Assembly (NCBI GenBank): GCA_030068145.1
Contig: JAPJBO010000349.1
Coordinates: 62,001-126,000 of the forward strand
DNA length: 64,000 nucleotides
Reading direction: 5' to 3'
Source: Diplonema papillatum
Taxonomy: Eukaryota > Euglenozoa > Diplonemea > Diplonemida > Diplonemidae
The translations under genes were made by a program, and so were the position numbers. How positions within the stretch are numbered: the stretch's first letter is position 1; the number at the start of each line of letters is the position of its first letter. Positions 22,200 to 32,496 of the stretch are shown piece by piece. The notes under the pieces were generated by a model. It saw only the letters and a program-made list of their open reading frames with translations, did no database searches and was not told where the DNA came from.

Positions 22200-22826
22200 A
22201 CGGCACTCAGTTTCTGATGTCGACCACAGCCAGTCCCGTGGATCGACACTGTTGCGGCGAGGCCTACGGGGAACTCAAGCAGGCGCCATCACTCGAAGTT
22301 GATGGCTCACGTTGACACTCTTGGCTGCAAACAGCCTTTTTCCCCGTTTTGCCCGGGGAGGTTGGTGTCGGGGTTGGGCAGCACTTCGAAGCTGGAACAG
22401 CGAGCGTGTGGTTGGTGAAACTTTTTACTGTGTCTGAAAGTGGCCTTGCCCAAGTTTCCCGGGATACGGCAGTCACCACATTATCTTGCGCTAGTGATAC
22501 CAGTTACTGAGACGTCTTCTTACTGCTCCCTTTAGACAGTACGGAAAGCAGAAACTCCCGAACTGCGCGTCTCGGGTAAACAGCAAGCCGCCGATACCAG
22601 AAGACACCATGCAATGACACGCTCACCTATGTAAGGGTCCAGATCTCGTATACTTAGGCATGGCGTACTTTGGGGCGGTCAAAAACTGACCGGTCAAACA
22701 TGCGGTCATGACCATGACCGGTCCACCGTGTGCTTCTCCCCCCCCCCCCCGTTCAACCGTACCGTGAAGCCCAGGAACAATACAGCAAGTCGGGATTAAA
22801 AGTACCTTGCAGCAGGTAAAAAAACT
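22200..22826. other. Intergenic, no recognisable gene
   Basis: No domain-bearing frame. It contains ACCGGTCA/TGACCGGT-type inverted motifs around 22688-22722 and a poly-C run at 22738-22750. Confidence 0.4.
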
Positions 22827-23053
22827 AGCGTTTTACTAGGAAATAAGGTGCGTGTCCCTCAAACAAGCTTTTCTCCCTCGGTTGGGTTTTTCTCCCTCGC
22901 CTTCGGCTCGGGAGAAAAACCAACCTCGGGAGAAAAACTTGTTTTCGGGACACGTTTTCCCCCTCAGTTGAGTTTGCTCCCTCGCCTGACGGCTCGGGAG
23001 CAAAATCAACTTCGCGGGAAAAAAGCACTCTTATTTACTAGTAAAAAATAGCT
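22827..23053. mobile_element. Foldback element with nested hairpins
   Basis: Outer arms AGCGTTTTACTAGGAAATAA (22827 onward) and TTATTTACTAGTAAAAAATA (ending about 23051) are inverted repeats. Between them, 22852-22953 forms one long hairpin whose arms run GTGTCCCTCAAACAAG to its complement, with a TTCG loop, and 22954-23021 forms a second smaller hairpin of similar sequence. The CTCCCTCG/CGGGAG motif occurs in all arms. No coding content. It looks like a foldback or MITE-type element, with the ability to extrude as a cruciform. Confidence 0.75.
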
Positions 23054-23504
23054 ATTTCTCCCGGTTATTGTCCCGGTTATTGCATGCGGCACGCACGAGG
23101 AAGATGGCAGGAAACTGGCCCAAAACCAGGACCAACCCGATCGGAAAGTGCTTCCTTAGACTCCTAGTCTGTTGTTTGGGCGCAGAGAGCTCCCAGGAGA
23201 CCACAAGACACCCACAAAATCTACAAAACCCAGGAATCCAGGAGGCTGGTTGGAAGTAAAAAAAGAATGCCCGGGAAGAGGAAACGCGATCCGTCTCCAA
23301 GCGCATCTGAAGAGCCCGTTCAGAAGACTCGTCAGGAGATTCGGTTCTTCCTGAGAAGTCCAGAGCCCAAACGCTGGGAAGTTTCCTCGCGGTTTCTTCG
23401 AAACCAAACAGCAGCACTCAACCGCGGCCACGTCCTTCCACTTCACAGTAGAAAGATCAATGTCGTCGCGATGAACGGCGGGCATTTTCACTTACGTCCT
23501 TTTT
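23054..23504 (-). pseudogene. Relic of ORF1 of a tyrosine-recombinase retroelement
   Basis: On the minus strand, from an ATG near 23485, the frame reads MPAVHRDDIDLSTVKWKDVA, closely matching the start of ORF1 of the element at the right edge (MPAPTKEDLDLTQVKWKDVP). Similarity ends within about 25 codons. The rest of the open frame (to 23156) is unrelated to the PHD-bearing ORF1, so this is a truncated or recombined copy. It directly abuts the terminal repeat at 23505-23617. Confidence 0.6.
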
Positions 23505-23617
23505 TTGTTTGTGCGCACTTCCTTCAAACCTGTTTTGTTCATCTAACGGGAGTGAGGATAGTACGCTGCCATCGATCTGTTTTTGTTCTTGACAAATTGC
23601 ATTTGTTAGACACAAAA
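23505..23617. repeat. Terminal repeat of retroelement, variant B
   Basis: Begins TTTTTTTGTTTGTGCGCAC like the repeats of the YR element but continues with a different body (CTTCCTTCAAACCTG, CTAACGGGAGTGAGGATAG, TACGCTGCCATCGATC, TTGACAAAT, TTGTTAGACACAAAAATG). Nearly the same 113 bp occurs at 52168-52281. Confidence 0.75.
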
Positions 23618-24214
23618 ATGCCGGTACACACGGGTAGCATGCGCCGCCGGGCCGCACGGACCAGCCGTCGGCTGATGGATCCTGACTGGGCGGCGGCTGA
23701 GGAAGCTGCCGACAAGGCCACCCGGGAGTGGCGGGTATGGAACCCTTGCGAGCCCGGGGAGTCCGGGGCCCCCCATTCGCCGGCGGGAAAGGGGGAGATA
23801 AGGTCGGAGCTGAAGACCGTCCGCACCCCAAGATTTTTAGGTGCTTCGGTAGGTATCCAGAAGCAGGTCACCCCCGTTTTTGACTCGACTCCAAACCGAA
23901 AGCCGCTGCTATGTCATCTATCCAGCCCGAGAAGAGCGAAGGAATCGGCAAAAGGAGTCCTTCTAGCGGTTCTCGTTGGAATTTCGTCCAGGCCGCCGGG
24001 GCCGTACGTACTCCTAAAATTCGTAGATCGTAGGACGTCTATTCGTCTGCTCACCCACGCGGAATGCCTGTATCCACAAGTTGATCCCACGCTCGATTCT
24101 CCAGCGCCAGCAGCTGGTACTTCATTCACATTTGTCACGACATGTTCAAACGTGCGCGCTTGCCACGAACACTGCGGCGGAGTGCCTGCTAATGCACGCT
24201 GGTTCGTGTACTGA
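23618..24214 (+). CDS. Hypothetical ORF, 198 codons
   Basis: Plus-strand frame starting with an ATG at the exact end of the variant-B terminal repeat. The N-terminal half is GC-rich and Arg/Ala-rich (MRRRAARTSRRLMDPDWAAAEEAADKATREW); the C-terminal half looks random. It may be a relic of a retroelement reading frame, or chance. No family recognised. Confidence 0.2.
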   Translation: MPVHTGSMRRRAARTSRRLMDPDWAAAEEAADKATREWRVWNPCEPGESGAPHSPAGKGEIRSELKTVRTPRFLGASVGIQKQVTPVFDSTPNRKPLLCHLSSPRRAKESAKGVLLAVLVGISSRPPGPYVLLKFVDRRTSIRLLTHAECLYPQVDPTLDSPAPAAGTSFTFVTTCSNVRACHEHCGGVPANARWFVY

Positions 24215-24692
24215 AAGGTTCCGGTGACGGATTCGAGTCTGTAGAACGAGCTCCTGGTGAGGTGGTGCGCTGTGGTTTGGGTTGGTATAGCGTTGTTTTA
24301 TGTTGTAGTTCGAGGAAGTTTTCTGTGCTCAATGTATTCGTTGCCTTCACCCATCGGGCTGCACGGTTGCACATATTCCTAAACCCTACCTCTTGCAAAA
24401 GACGTTCGTAGAATAGCCCCACGATCGTGAACCAAAAAGAAACGTGGCGACGGACTTTCTAATGTTCCATTTCCGTACAACTGGCAACAGAGAAGAACCT
24501 CGGCCTTGAGCGGCAAAAGGCACGGAAGTGCTTCTGCTCGGGTCACAGGGCAGAGGAGGCAGCAGGCAAGCGAATCGGCATTTGTGAAAATGGCCCGGGC
24601 GGCAAAAGAGAGACACGATCAAAGTACGTGCGCTCGGCTAAAGACCGGCGTGGGGCGAGACTGGAGGCAGCTGTTGAAATTCGAGTCATGCT

Positions 24693-24880
24693 AAGTTCGG
24701 GCGAAGCTAAGTTCTGGTGAAGCAAAGTTCGGGCGAAGCTAAGTTCTGGTGAAGCAAAGTTCGGGCGAAGCTAAGTTCTGGTGAAGCAAAGTTCGGGCGA
24801 AGCTAAGTTCTGGTGAAGCAAAGTTCGGGCGAAGCTAAGTTCTGGTGAAGCAAAGTTCGGGCGAAGCTAAGTTCTGCTGG
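24693..24880. repeat. 32-bp minisatellite, about six copies
   Basis: Unit AAGTTCGGGCGAAGCTAAGT plus TCTGGTGAAGCA repeats at 24693, 24725, 24757, 24789, 24821 and 24853, essentially without change; the last copy breaks off after AAGTTCTG. Each unit is itself two related half-units (AAGTTCGGGCGAAGCT and AAGTTCTGGTGAAGCA). Confidence 0.92.
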
Positions 24881-25119
24881 TTCTGATGGCAAGTTCGGCG
24901 CCAGTACCCGGGGGGAACCTCCACAAAAAACGCTAATTTCGGGCACATTAGACCCCGAAACGCAACAAACCTCGAAAACGTGTGATGTGGTACTCCGCTA
25001 TCTGGCAGCGTGCGCCGACGAGGGAAGAGCTGCGATGCCTACAAAATTGATCTTTGGTACCGTCGCGCAAGTGGTGAAACTGTCTGAGTGCCAAAACGAT
25101 ACGTCCTTGCATTGCGATC

Positions 25120-27123
25120 TTAATGTGAGGACACCGGTTTCGAGGGTTCGCTTGTGCACTCGCACACGGTAGCAGAAGGCGCACCAACGAGGCTGTGTGC
25201 TTTCAAATCGAATGTGACCCGGGAACAGCCCAGCGCCACTTGGGCATGGCACAGCGACGAGAAAGTCTGGTGCCGCATCCCAAGAAGCGTCAGGGTGAAT
25301 TGCCGCTGGGCCGGCCGCCGCAGCACCGCGCACACGCGCGCGATCCTAACGGCGCGCGGCAGCGCCACCGACGGCGGCGCGGGGGGGGACCCGTCGCGCG
25401 AAGAAAAAGAAGACGGCCGCCCCCTGAATTCGCCGCGGCCGCAGGGCGAATAAGCGGTCAGCTCCCCCACCAACCCGCGCAGCTCCTCAGGGCCCAGGTC
25501 GGGCGAGCCGAGCTGCAGGCCGCCTCCCTGCCAGCCGCTGCACGCTGCGCGGTGGACCGTTTGGATTCGGTCCTGGAGACAAATCCGCGCACTTCGCTCG
25601 GCACGCGAGATGGCGCGTCCCCCTTTGTACGCCTCCGTCAGAATGTGATCGAGCACTCTTCCGTACATCCCCGATACAGTCCGGATCCGAGCGTTGGAGC
25701 AGGTATCGACCAAGTAGCGAGAGACCGCCACCGCGTCCTTCGCGGCGTTCGTACAGAGCGAGCGCAGAAGGCAGTCGTCTCCGAGGTGATCGTCGAGGGA
25801 TACGCGTACTCCAAGGCTCTTAGCCTTTGCCCCGGCCACGGTCAGGGCTGCCAGCGGGGAAAGCAGCCAGGCGCGGGTTCGGTCTTCGAACAGCGGGGCG
25901 AGGCTGACGCACGCGGCGGGCGGCACGCCGAACGAGAGAGACGACAAACACGCGCTCACCGCCGGCGAGGCAGGCAGGGCGAACGCGGGCGGGCAGAAGG
26001 ACACGGGGCTGTCGACAGGCAGAGACAGCCAGCGCAGCGTCGACCCGTGCGGTTCGGCTGCCGGAATGGCGTAAACCAGCCGGTTTGCGCCGCTCCGCGC
26101 CCTCGTACCGGGTGCTTCGTGGATGCCTTCGACGAGCCCCGTGGCGCCGCCCGACCATGCATCCGCCGACGGCCGCCTGCTTTCGCCTTCCGACCGAGCA
26201 CTGCTGCGCGCGCCTGCCAGGAAGGTGCCGCCTGGCGCCGCCGGCCGGGCCGGCTGGTCGCCGGGCACCCCCGGTCCGCGGAGTGCAGCCGCGGACGGCT
26301 CGGGGCCGGCGCGTTCGTCGGCGGGACTGCCCTTCCGACGCTTCGGCGGCTGCTGCTGCGGGGCCGGTTGGTTCCCAGGCGCCGGCCGGACACTCTCGCG
26401 GCGTCTCCTTGGCCTGCCTCCCTCGGGGCATTTTCTTGGCCTGCTGCTTTTCTCGTAGCGGTGGTTCGTCTGCTGGCACGTGGGTTTTGAGTGCATCTCG
26501 GTGGTTGCCGGGTTCGAAGACATGACGGCACAGCCGTGCAGGAGCAGGAGCGAGCGCACCCACTTGACGAGGAAGAAAAAGTCGCCGCCGCGCAGGGCCC
26601 GGTCCGTCTCGCGGGCGACGACCGGATTCGTGGCGAAGAGGAACGTGACGAACGTGCGCAGGAGCTCGCCAGGCTCGGTCGACCGCGGCGGATGCCTCGG
26701 ATACCTGCCAGTTTCGATCGCCGATGGTTCTTTGAGATTGCCGGTTGACGATGGCACCTTGAGTATGCGGACACTCGAACCCGGCTGCGGGAGACTTCCG
26801 CCAGCTTCGGTGGACGGAGGATGGCTGGGATTCCCGCAAGGTTTTGTTGACGACGGCTGCCTCCGGGGGTTCCCGAGCAGGCCGATTGCCTGCACCACCT
26901 CGAAGACGATGGACGGGACGCCGGCGCCGCTGCCCGCGAAAAAGGGCACCAGCGGGAAGCACTCGGCGAGGTTCGCGGCGAGCTCGTCGAGCAGCGAAAC
27001 GCCGGCCGCCTCCTTCGCCCTCCACGCCGCCTCGACCGCCCCTGCCCGGATCCCCCCCCAGCCTTCGTGCCCCTGCGCCGCCCCGTCCCTGTCGCTCCGA
27101 CGTTGCGCTTCGCAGATGCTCAA
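25120..27123 (-). CDS. Unrecognised 667-residue ORF
   Basis: Long intronless minus-strand frame in GC-rich DNA. The N-terminal part (LLDELAANLAECFPLVPFFAG, SIVFEVVQAIGLLG, then LLRTFVTFLFATNPVVARETDRALRGGDFFFLVKWVRSLLLLHG, quoted only in part) looks like folded helical protein. Residues about 225-330 are Arg/Pro-rich and low complexity. The C-terminal ~250 residues again have mixed composition (SLDDHLGDDCLLRSLC, RYLVDTC, GMYGRVLDHILTEAY). No family recognised. Another minus-strand frame (25820-27025) and a plus-strand frame (25195-26490) are also open, as expected in such GC-rich sequence, but have far more Arg/Pro/Ala and no hydrophobic core. The middle, or the last ~80 codons, may be intronic. 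Confidence 0.45.
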   Translation of the reverse strand: MSICEAQRRSDRDGAAQGHEGWGGIRAGAVEAAWRAKEAAGVSLLDELAANLAECFPLVPFFAGSGAGVPSIVFEVVQAIGLLGNPRRQPSSTKPCGNPSHPPSTEAGGSLPQPGSSVRILKVPSSTGNLKEPSAIETGRYPRHPPRSTEPGELLRTFVTFLFATNPVVARETDRALRGGDFFFLVKWVRSLLLLHGCAVMSSNPATTEMHSKPTCQQTNHRYEKSSRPRKCPEGGRPRRRRESVRPAPGNQPAPQQQPPKRRKGSPADERAGPEPSAAALRGPGVPGDQPARPAAPGGTFLAGARSSARSEGESRRPSADAWSGGATGLVEGIHEAPGTRARSGANRLVYAIPAAEPHGSTLRWLSLPVDSPVSFCPPAFALPASPAVSACLSSLSFGVPPAACVSLAPLFEDRTRAWLLSPLAALTVAGAKAKSLGVRVSLDDHLGDDCLLRSLCTNAAKDAVAVSRYLVDTCSNARIRTVSGMYGRVLDHILTEAYKGGRAISRAERSARICLQDRIQTVHRAACSGWQGGGLQLGSPDLGPEELRGLVGELTAYSPCGRGEFRGRPSSFSSRDGSPPAPPSVALPRAVRIARVCAVLRRPAQRQFTLTLLGMRHQTFSSLCHAQVALGCSRVTFDLKAHSLVGAPSATVCECTSEPSKPVSSH

Positions 27124-27299
27124 CGCGCCCGAGGAGCGGTCCGGTTCGGCCTGTGTTTGCGTGTGCTTTTCGGTTTCATTTTGGGTGCCGTTCTCATTTT
27201 TCCCTTTTTTTATTTTTATTTTTTCGTAACAATCAGGCTATTAGCTTCATTTTTCCTCAGTTTCCCAATTCATGTCTCAATAGCCAATTTGCTTTTCCC

Positions 27300-28150
27300 G
27301 CTCTGAAATCGAAGCCTTTGTTTAGTTAGGCCCCCGAACCTTCCAAAAGGGGGGTCCGGGGGGGCACCGCCCCCCGGCAATTGGTATGGTACATTCAGGT
27401 GGAGAAAGAGTTTGCACTTCTCAGTCCGTTTGTCGCGTAAGACATACGACCAACGTACTGGTGGCACTGTTTGCCATCTGTGTGACCCTCGCCCCGCTTC
27501 CCCTGGTGCGAACTCCTGAAGCCAACAGCCCATTTCAAACTCATCCACCACTCAGATAGTGTGTGCTGGTAAATCATTGGCACGAGTAGATGCAGACCGG
27601 AGATCACACGGAACAAGGCACTTGTGTCAACTCGGAGAGAATCTGTCAAGAATTCTGGGCTGCTTCTGAGCCTCGACTCTCCCACTCGGCTCAGCACCGG
27701 CGGCAGCCCCAAACTTCTGCCAGTTCACCACACCATGCCCAGCGGCGACCCACCGATGGCCATCCCCTGACCGCCAGCCAGCTTCCTGGCACAGCTGGCC
27801 TAACCCACGCCTCCACCGGACCCCCACGACTTTTTTCATCGAAGGTCGTTTTTTGCACTTTTTTTTTATATTCTTTGAGCTGCCCGGATTTCCAAATTCC
27901 GTCAGCTGACGGAATTTGGAATGGGAAGCTAATGCCCTGATAACAATTAATTGTAAACACGAAAGAGAACGCTGGCAGCGTGTTTGGGAGAAGTTTAGCC
28001 TACCGATCATATTCACTCACTATCACTCACTAACAGGCTAATCCTCCCCCGGCACGCACAAACAATTTTCTAGACAACATCTTCTACGAAGAAGATGCTA
28101 GCACTAACCATGCATGAGAGGCAGTGCTCCCTAAACATTAAACCAAGATT
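27300..28150. other. Intergenic with GC-rich hairpin and no gene
   Basis: 27330-27378 contains alternating G and C runs (GGGGGGTCCGGGGGGGCACC then GCCCCCCGG) able to form a hairpin. No convincing coding frame. A perfect palindrome is listed separately at 27890-27921, and a CATCTTCT/AGAAGATG stem-loop lies at about 28078-28098. Confidence 0.5.
27890..27921. repeat. Perfect 32-bp palindrome
   Basis: TTCCAAATTCCGTCAG followed immediately by its exact reverse complement, centre between 27905 and 27906, with no spacer. It could be a joined pair of short inverted termini or a protein-binding site. Confidence 0.85.
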
Positions 28151-28271
28151 TCCCCCCTCTAGCCTCCGCTGAAAAAAGTTGTATTTCGCGTGGCCACAAA
28201 CACAGAGGAGAGAGTGAGACGAGAAGGAGTGCAGAGACCTTCCGGAGAGTTTCCGGTCTCCTCACTTCGAT

Positions 28272-30267
28272 TTACAACAAGAGGGGAGGAGAGCATACCG
28301 GCGAACCCTGGGTCGTCTGGAAAGCCGGTGCATACGGTACGTTGCGCAGCGCGTTGCCAGCTGCGCTGCCGGGCAACATTCGGCAGCGCAAATCCGCCAG
28401 CAGCCGGTGCACTTCCCCTCGCAAGACATCGACGGCCTTTGCAGATGGCAGGGGGTCGGATGCTAAGTCGCCGGAGCTTCCAGCTGACCGGCATCGTGCG
28501 AGGTGGTACTTGACTAAAAGGCTTTGCGCGGGGGTCCCGGGATTCCGATGCACGGCCCCTTCTTTATCCGGCGCACTTCCATTTGTTGCACGGTGCCAAG
28601 GTTTCTGAGCATCACAACGGAAAAACCGAGACTCGTCTGGAGCCCCATCCGTGCCCAACGCATGACCGTGCGCTGCGCTGCACCACGATTGCTGGGGATC
28701 GAGCTGGAAATCATGAGTTCCACCACCGAACATGGCGTGGCGCCACGGTTTTCGAGGATGTGACTGGTCATCGGAAACGTCGCCGATGCACGGATCGCGG
28801 TCGTTGCGCAGCATTTGACCGCATGTGTAATGGCACCACGGTTTCTGAAGACATGTTCGGTCATTGCAGGTCTCACCGAGACGCAAATCACATTCGCTAC
28901 TGAGCTTTTGACTGCAAGTGGCATGGCACGACGGGTTCTGAGGATGTGGTTGGCGATCGTAAGTCTCAGCGGTGCCCGGGCCACAGCCCTTGCTCGAGGG
29001 CCGGCCGTAGGCTGCAGCGCGCCACGGCCTCCGAGGGTCCGGCTGGGCCGCTTGGAGGCAGCGAAGCGCGCGTTCGTAGTAAGCGCTGTTCGCCTCCGAC
29101 ACGCGGGTGAACGGGGCTTCCCGCTGGTCTGCGCGCGGCGGGTCCCATTGGCCCTGGTCAACTCGGCTTTGGAGGCGCTCGCGGTGATGGCAGCGGTGCC
29201 GGCGGCACTCCTCGTTTGCGCGACGCAATTCGAACGCGCGGCAGGCCGTCGGATCGCTGGGGACGCCGACTTCCGCGTTGTCCGGACAGCCACGAACAAA
29301 GCTGCACGGGTCCTGGAGGTGTTGCGCCGTGCCCTGGGTATTCTCCGAGGCCGCGCCGAGGCACCTGGCGCAGCGGCAGTGCGACTTGGCTGCCGGCGCG
29401 TTCGCTGACGAAAGCTGGCGGCCCCCCGCGGGCAGTGGCTCGGGTTGGGAGCCGGTCGGATTTGGCTGTGCGCACGGCGGGGGCGAAGGGCTGCGTTGGG
29501 GGGGTGCGGGCCGTCCGCGGCCGACGTACACGACGCCGCGGGGAGGGAGGCAACTCCCAGCGGCCACGCGGCGTTCGTCCAGGCGGGCGCTGTCGCGGTC
29601 GGACTGCAGCAACGCTTCGATTCGCGCCGATAAACCCGGTGCGCCACACTCCGAGCAGAACACCTGGTCTGAGGATAGAGCCGTTGGGCAGGTTTCCCCG
29701 CTGCTGCTTGCTGGGCAGCCGTCTCGGTCGGACCGCGAGTGCAACGCTTCGATTCGCGCCGACAAGACTGGTGCGCCACACTCCGAACAGAACGCCTGGT
29801 CTGAGGATAGAGGTTCCGACCCGTGGGCACAGGGCTGCCACGGTGTTGAGCAGGTTTCCCCGTTGCTGCTTGCGAAGCAGCGGTCGCGGTCGGACTGCGA
29901 AAGCACCGCTTCGATTCGCGCCAATAAAACGGGTGCGCCACACTCCGAGCAGAAACCCTGGCCTGAGGACAGAAGAGCCGACCGGTGGACATAGGGCTGC
30001 CGCGATGCTTGGCAGGTTTCCCCGCCGCTGCTAGCCGGGCAGCGGCCGCGGTCGGACTGCGGATGCAAGGTTTCGATTCGAGCCGCTAACACCCGCACGC
30101 TGCACCGCGGACACAACGCCTGGCCTAAGACTGCAGGTGCCGCCCCGCGTGCACGGGCGGAGGAGTGGTGCGGCGTCGGGTAGGCTTCCCAACAGCTGCT
30201 GCTAGCCGGGCTGCAGTAGCGGTACGTTTCGTCAGAAAAAAAAACGGCGCCGCCGCCGCCGCCGCTG

Positions 30268-30300
<33 letters not shown>

Positions 30301-30653
30301 TTGCTACTTCTACTGGACGAGGCCGAAAAGAAGACGCTGTCTGCAGCGGCCCGCCGGCCAGGGCACGGCCGCGGCGGGGCGAGCGCCACGACCCCCCGGG
30401 GGGGGCACACGCCGCAGTAGCTGCTGCCCGTCGGCGACGGCGATCGCCGAGCAGCGGCGGCGGCGGTGGCAGCACCAGCGGCGGTGCGCCGCCGCCGGAA
30501 CAGCTCCGCGGGCGCAACCGCTTTCACTCTTTTCGCCGCGGCGCTGCCGCCGCCGCCGCCGCCGCGCTTCCCCCGCCGTGCGGCGGCGGCGCGGCCCGGG
30601 GGGGCGTCGCGGCGCGGCGGGGGCGACGGCGCGATGGACGCCGCCGGTGCCAT
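28272..30653 (-). CDS. 793-residue protein built from cysteine-containing tandem repeats
   Basis: The frame starts at ATG 30653 after an in-frame-stop region. Residues 1-110 are Ala/Arg/Pro-rich with a basic AAKRVK patch. Residues about 115-131 are a poly-Ser tract encoded by a trinucleotide run (about 30262-30310). Residues about 179-362 hold four tandem units, up to 54 residues long, each starting FCSECGAPVLSARIEAL (first unit LCPRCSVRVLAARIETL) followed by SQSDRDRC and GETC, so each unit has a CX2C knuckle and two more Cys. Residues about 541-700 hold a second, more diverged repeat with QKPWCHYTCGQM/NPSCHATCSQKL cores. The CX2C pairs suggest metal binding. No family recognised. The last ~40 residues may be partly intron readthrough. 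Confidence 0.6.
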
Positions 30654-30784
30654 ATTTGCATTTGGGGTCCTTTTTTCTTGTGCGTTGCCGTCGATCCCTT
30701 TTTAGGGACGATCAGTTGGAGAGTGTTCAGCGACCTTTTGTGTGTTTGGTGCACGACAGTAACAGAAACGCGCGCTTTCTTCAA

Positions 30785-30870
30785 GCGTTCATTGTGGTTC
30801 AGAGGGTCGGTGGTTCAGGGTCTCCGGTTGCTGGGAGGCGGGTAGCATGTGAGGTGTAGGCATGATTACT
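30785..30870 (+). mobile_element. SINE-like short element copy
   Basis: CGTTCATTGTGGTTCAGAGG, then GTCGGTGGTTCAGGGTCTCC, GGTTGCTGGGAGGCGGGTAG and GTGAGGTGTAGG match the 78-bp insertion at 63899-63976 (which has a 9-bp target duplication). TGGTTCAGAGG resembles a tRNA-type A box. No target duplication was identified for this copy. Confidence 0.5.
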
Positions 30871-31025
30871 TACTTTAACTACGGCAAGCCAAGTTTGTAA
30901 CTGTTGCGACCGACACCAAGAAGAAATTCGCTCTGAATGTAGTCTTGGGCCCCCCACGTGTTTTCTTCCCAAGAGGGCGTGAGCGTGGGCGTGATTCACG
31001 CGCAGACCACAAAAAGAAGACAGGC

Positions 31026-31165
31026 GCTTCGTTTTTGTTTGTGCGTGCCGGTTGATCGTTTTCCCACTTAAATTTACCCGGTGTCATATTCAGGTTAGGA
31101 ATTCGGATCAACCACCAAAACACGCTGTCTCCGTCTTTTTAGCCTGCACAATGCATTGAAGGGTA
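31026..31165 (-). repeat. Dispersed ~145-bp repeat (copy 1 of 3)
   Basis: Read on the minus strand: TTCAATGCATTGTGCAGGCT, then GTTTTGGTGGTTGATCCGAA, TTCCTAACCTGAAT, GGTAAATTTAAGTGGGAAAA, CGATCAACCGGCACGCACAA and ACAAAAACGAAGCGCCTGTC. Plus-strand copies lie at 32497-32650 and 43130-43285. The ACGCACAAACAAAA end is the complement of the TTTTGTTTGTGCGC start of the YR element's terminal repeats, so this is probably another part of that retroelement family. Confidence 0.7.
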
Positions 31166-31225
31166 ACCGCAAGGTTTTTAGTACGAAACCCGTGCGCGCG
31201 TGTAGAGCGCGGCAACAAGAATAGT

Positions 31226-31345
31226 GTGGCGCTTTCTTCTGGTTGTACGCACAAGGCGGAACTCTCCAGCTTAGCAAGTTTCATGTAGTAGTACTAAGTA
31301 CGCTGCCAACTACTGGTGGTCCAACAGTGCATTGCCAACACGAAA
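31226..31345 (+). repeat. Diverged solo terminal repeat of the YR retroelement
   Basis: Contains TGGCGCTTTCTTCTGGTTGT, GGCGGAACTCTCCAGCTTAG, CAAGTTTCATGTAGTA, TACGCTGCCAACTACT and CAACAGTGCATTGCCAACAC, aligned over its length with the 121-bp repeat at 59917-60037, with a few small insertions. Confidence 0.7.
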
Positions 31346-31698
31346 CGTCACACGTTTTCTATTCCGTGCCCAAGACCTCTCTGAGCAAATCGTGGCGCAC
31401 CAGCAATTCTCCCTTCGTCCCGTCAACGTCTTCCCAACCACAGCGAAAGCCTTCGCTTTTTCCAAGCTCTACTGCCGGCACCTTGTCGCCTCCCTCTTTC
31501 CGTCTGGTCCTCTGTCTCAGCCTTGCTGACAATTTCTGTCCCATCAGAACAATGACCCGCTTGTCTTCGCGTGCTCGTGTTGCCTGGGAGATGTGCTTCG
31601 GCGTAAGAAGAGCAGAAGCATCCCGGTACCATGCGATGTAACTTGGCGTGATGCTCCCTGACGGAACAGGCGTTCGTTTCCGCTCTGGTTCTCAAACT

Positions 31699-31751
31699 GG
31701 ACAGTCCGTGGACAGTCCGTGGACAGTCCGTGGACAGTCCGTGGACAGTCC
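31699..31751. repeat. 11-bp minisatellite (GGACAGTCCGT), about five copies
   Basis: Tandem GGACAGTCCGT units; each contains the palindrome GGACAGTCC-like stem. Confidence 0.9.
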
Positions 31752-32313
31752 AGCGGTCAGGCTGTATCGTGCTAGCCTTCCAGAAAGTCCTGCAACAAAA
31801 GAAACGAGAAACGGAAGGATCACGAGAGGGTATTGCCTGACTGAGAGAGAGAGAGGTACAATTGCAGGCGCTACTTTCCTGTCCGCTTCGTACAACTAGG
31901 TTCGTCGGTACAACAGGCAGTCTTGACCGGTGCGGCCGGCTGCGTTTTATGGGGCTAGCGGGTGGGTGGTCGGGTTGTTCGTGCCAGCCGCCGTTTGGAC
32001 AGGTGGATACCTTTTCGAGACGAGGCTAAAAAAGCAAAGAGCACGGTCTTCACTGGGTGTCCTAGTGCCGGGTGAAATGAAGGGCTAGTTCATACAGCTA
32101 TGGCTGGTTGATACGGCGTCAACACAATCTTCTCTGGTGAACCGGGAGACGGCTACGGATAACTTGTGTGTAATGGGGGTACGTCGCCATTATGAAACTG
32201 CGGGAGGCTTCAGACTGGCCACGTTGCGTGCTGTAAGCAGGGCGGCAGTGAGCGCATGCTAGGTATCAGAACTTTTTCCTCCAGAGCTGACGGGATGAAG
32301 CGCAAGTTCAAGC

Positions 32314-32317
<4 letters not shown>

Positions 32318-32340
<23 letters not shown>
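32318..32340. repeat. Poly-T tract
   Basis: About 23 consecutive T. Sequence to its right (CTGTGGCTTAGAGTCTCCG, AAGCATGGAGGC, GGGAGTCGGGTTTTGGAG) is weakly tRNA-like but cannot be folded into a convincing tRNA. It may be a decayed SINE. Confidence 0.5.
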
Positions 32341-32344
<4 letters not shown>

Positions 32345-32496
32345 TTTTGAAGGCCCTGTGGCTTAGAGTCTCCGTTTAAGCATGGAGGCTGGGAGTCGGG
32401 TTTTGGAGAATGCTTCGAGCGGAGAGGAGCAGCGAGCGACGTTCTCCTGAGATTGTCGCTTTATTTCTTCTTTTAGTACTAACAATCTTGTGGGTT

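Noticed and set aside
25195-26490. Plus-strand 431-codon and minus-strand 401-codon frames overlapping the 25120-27123 ORF
   Set aside because: Composition is Arg/Pro/Ala-dominated without hydrophobic core segments; open only because the DNA is GC-rich.
32345-32410. tRNA gene after the poly-T tract
   Set aside because: Only scattered A/B-box-like words; no acceptor stem or cloverleaf can be formed.
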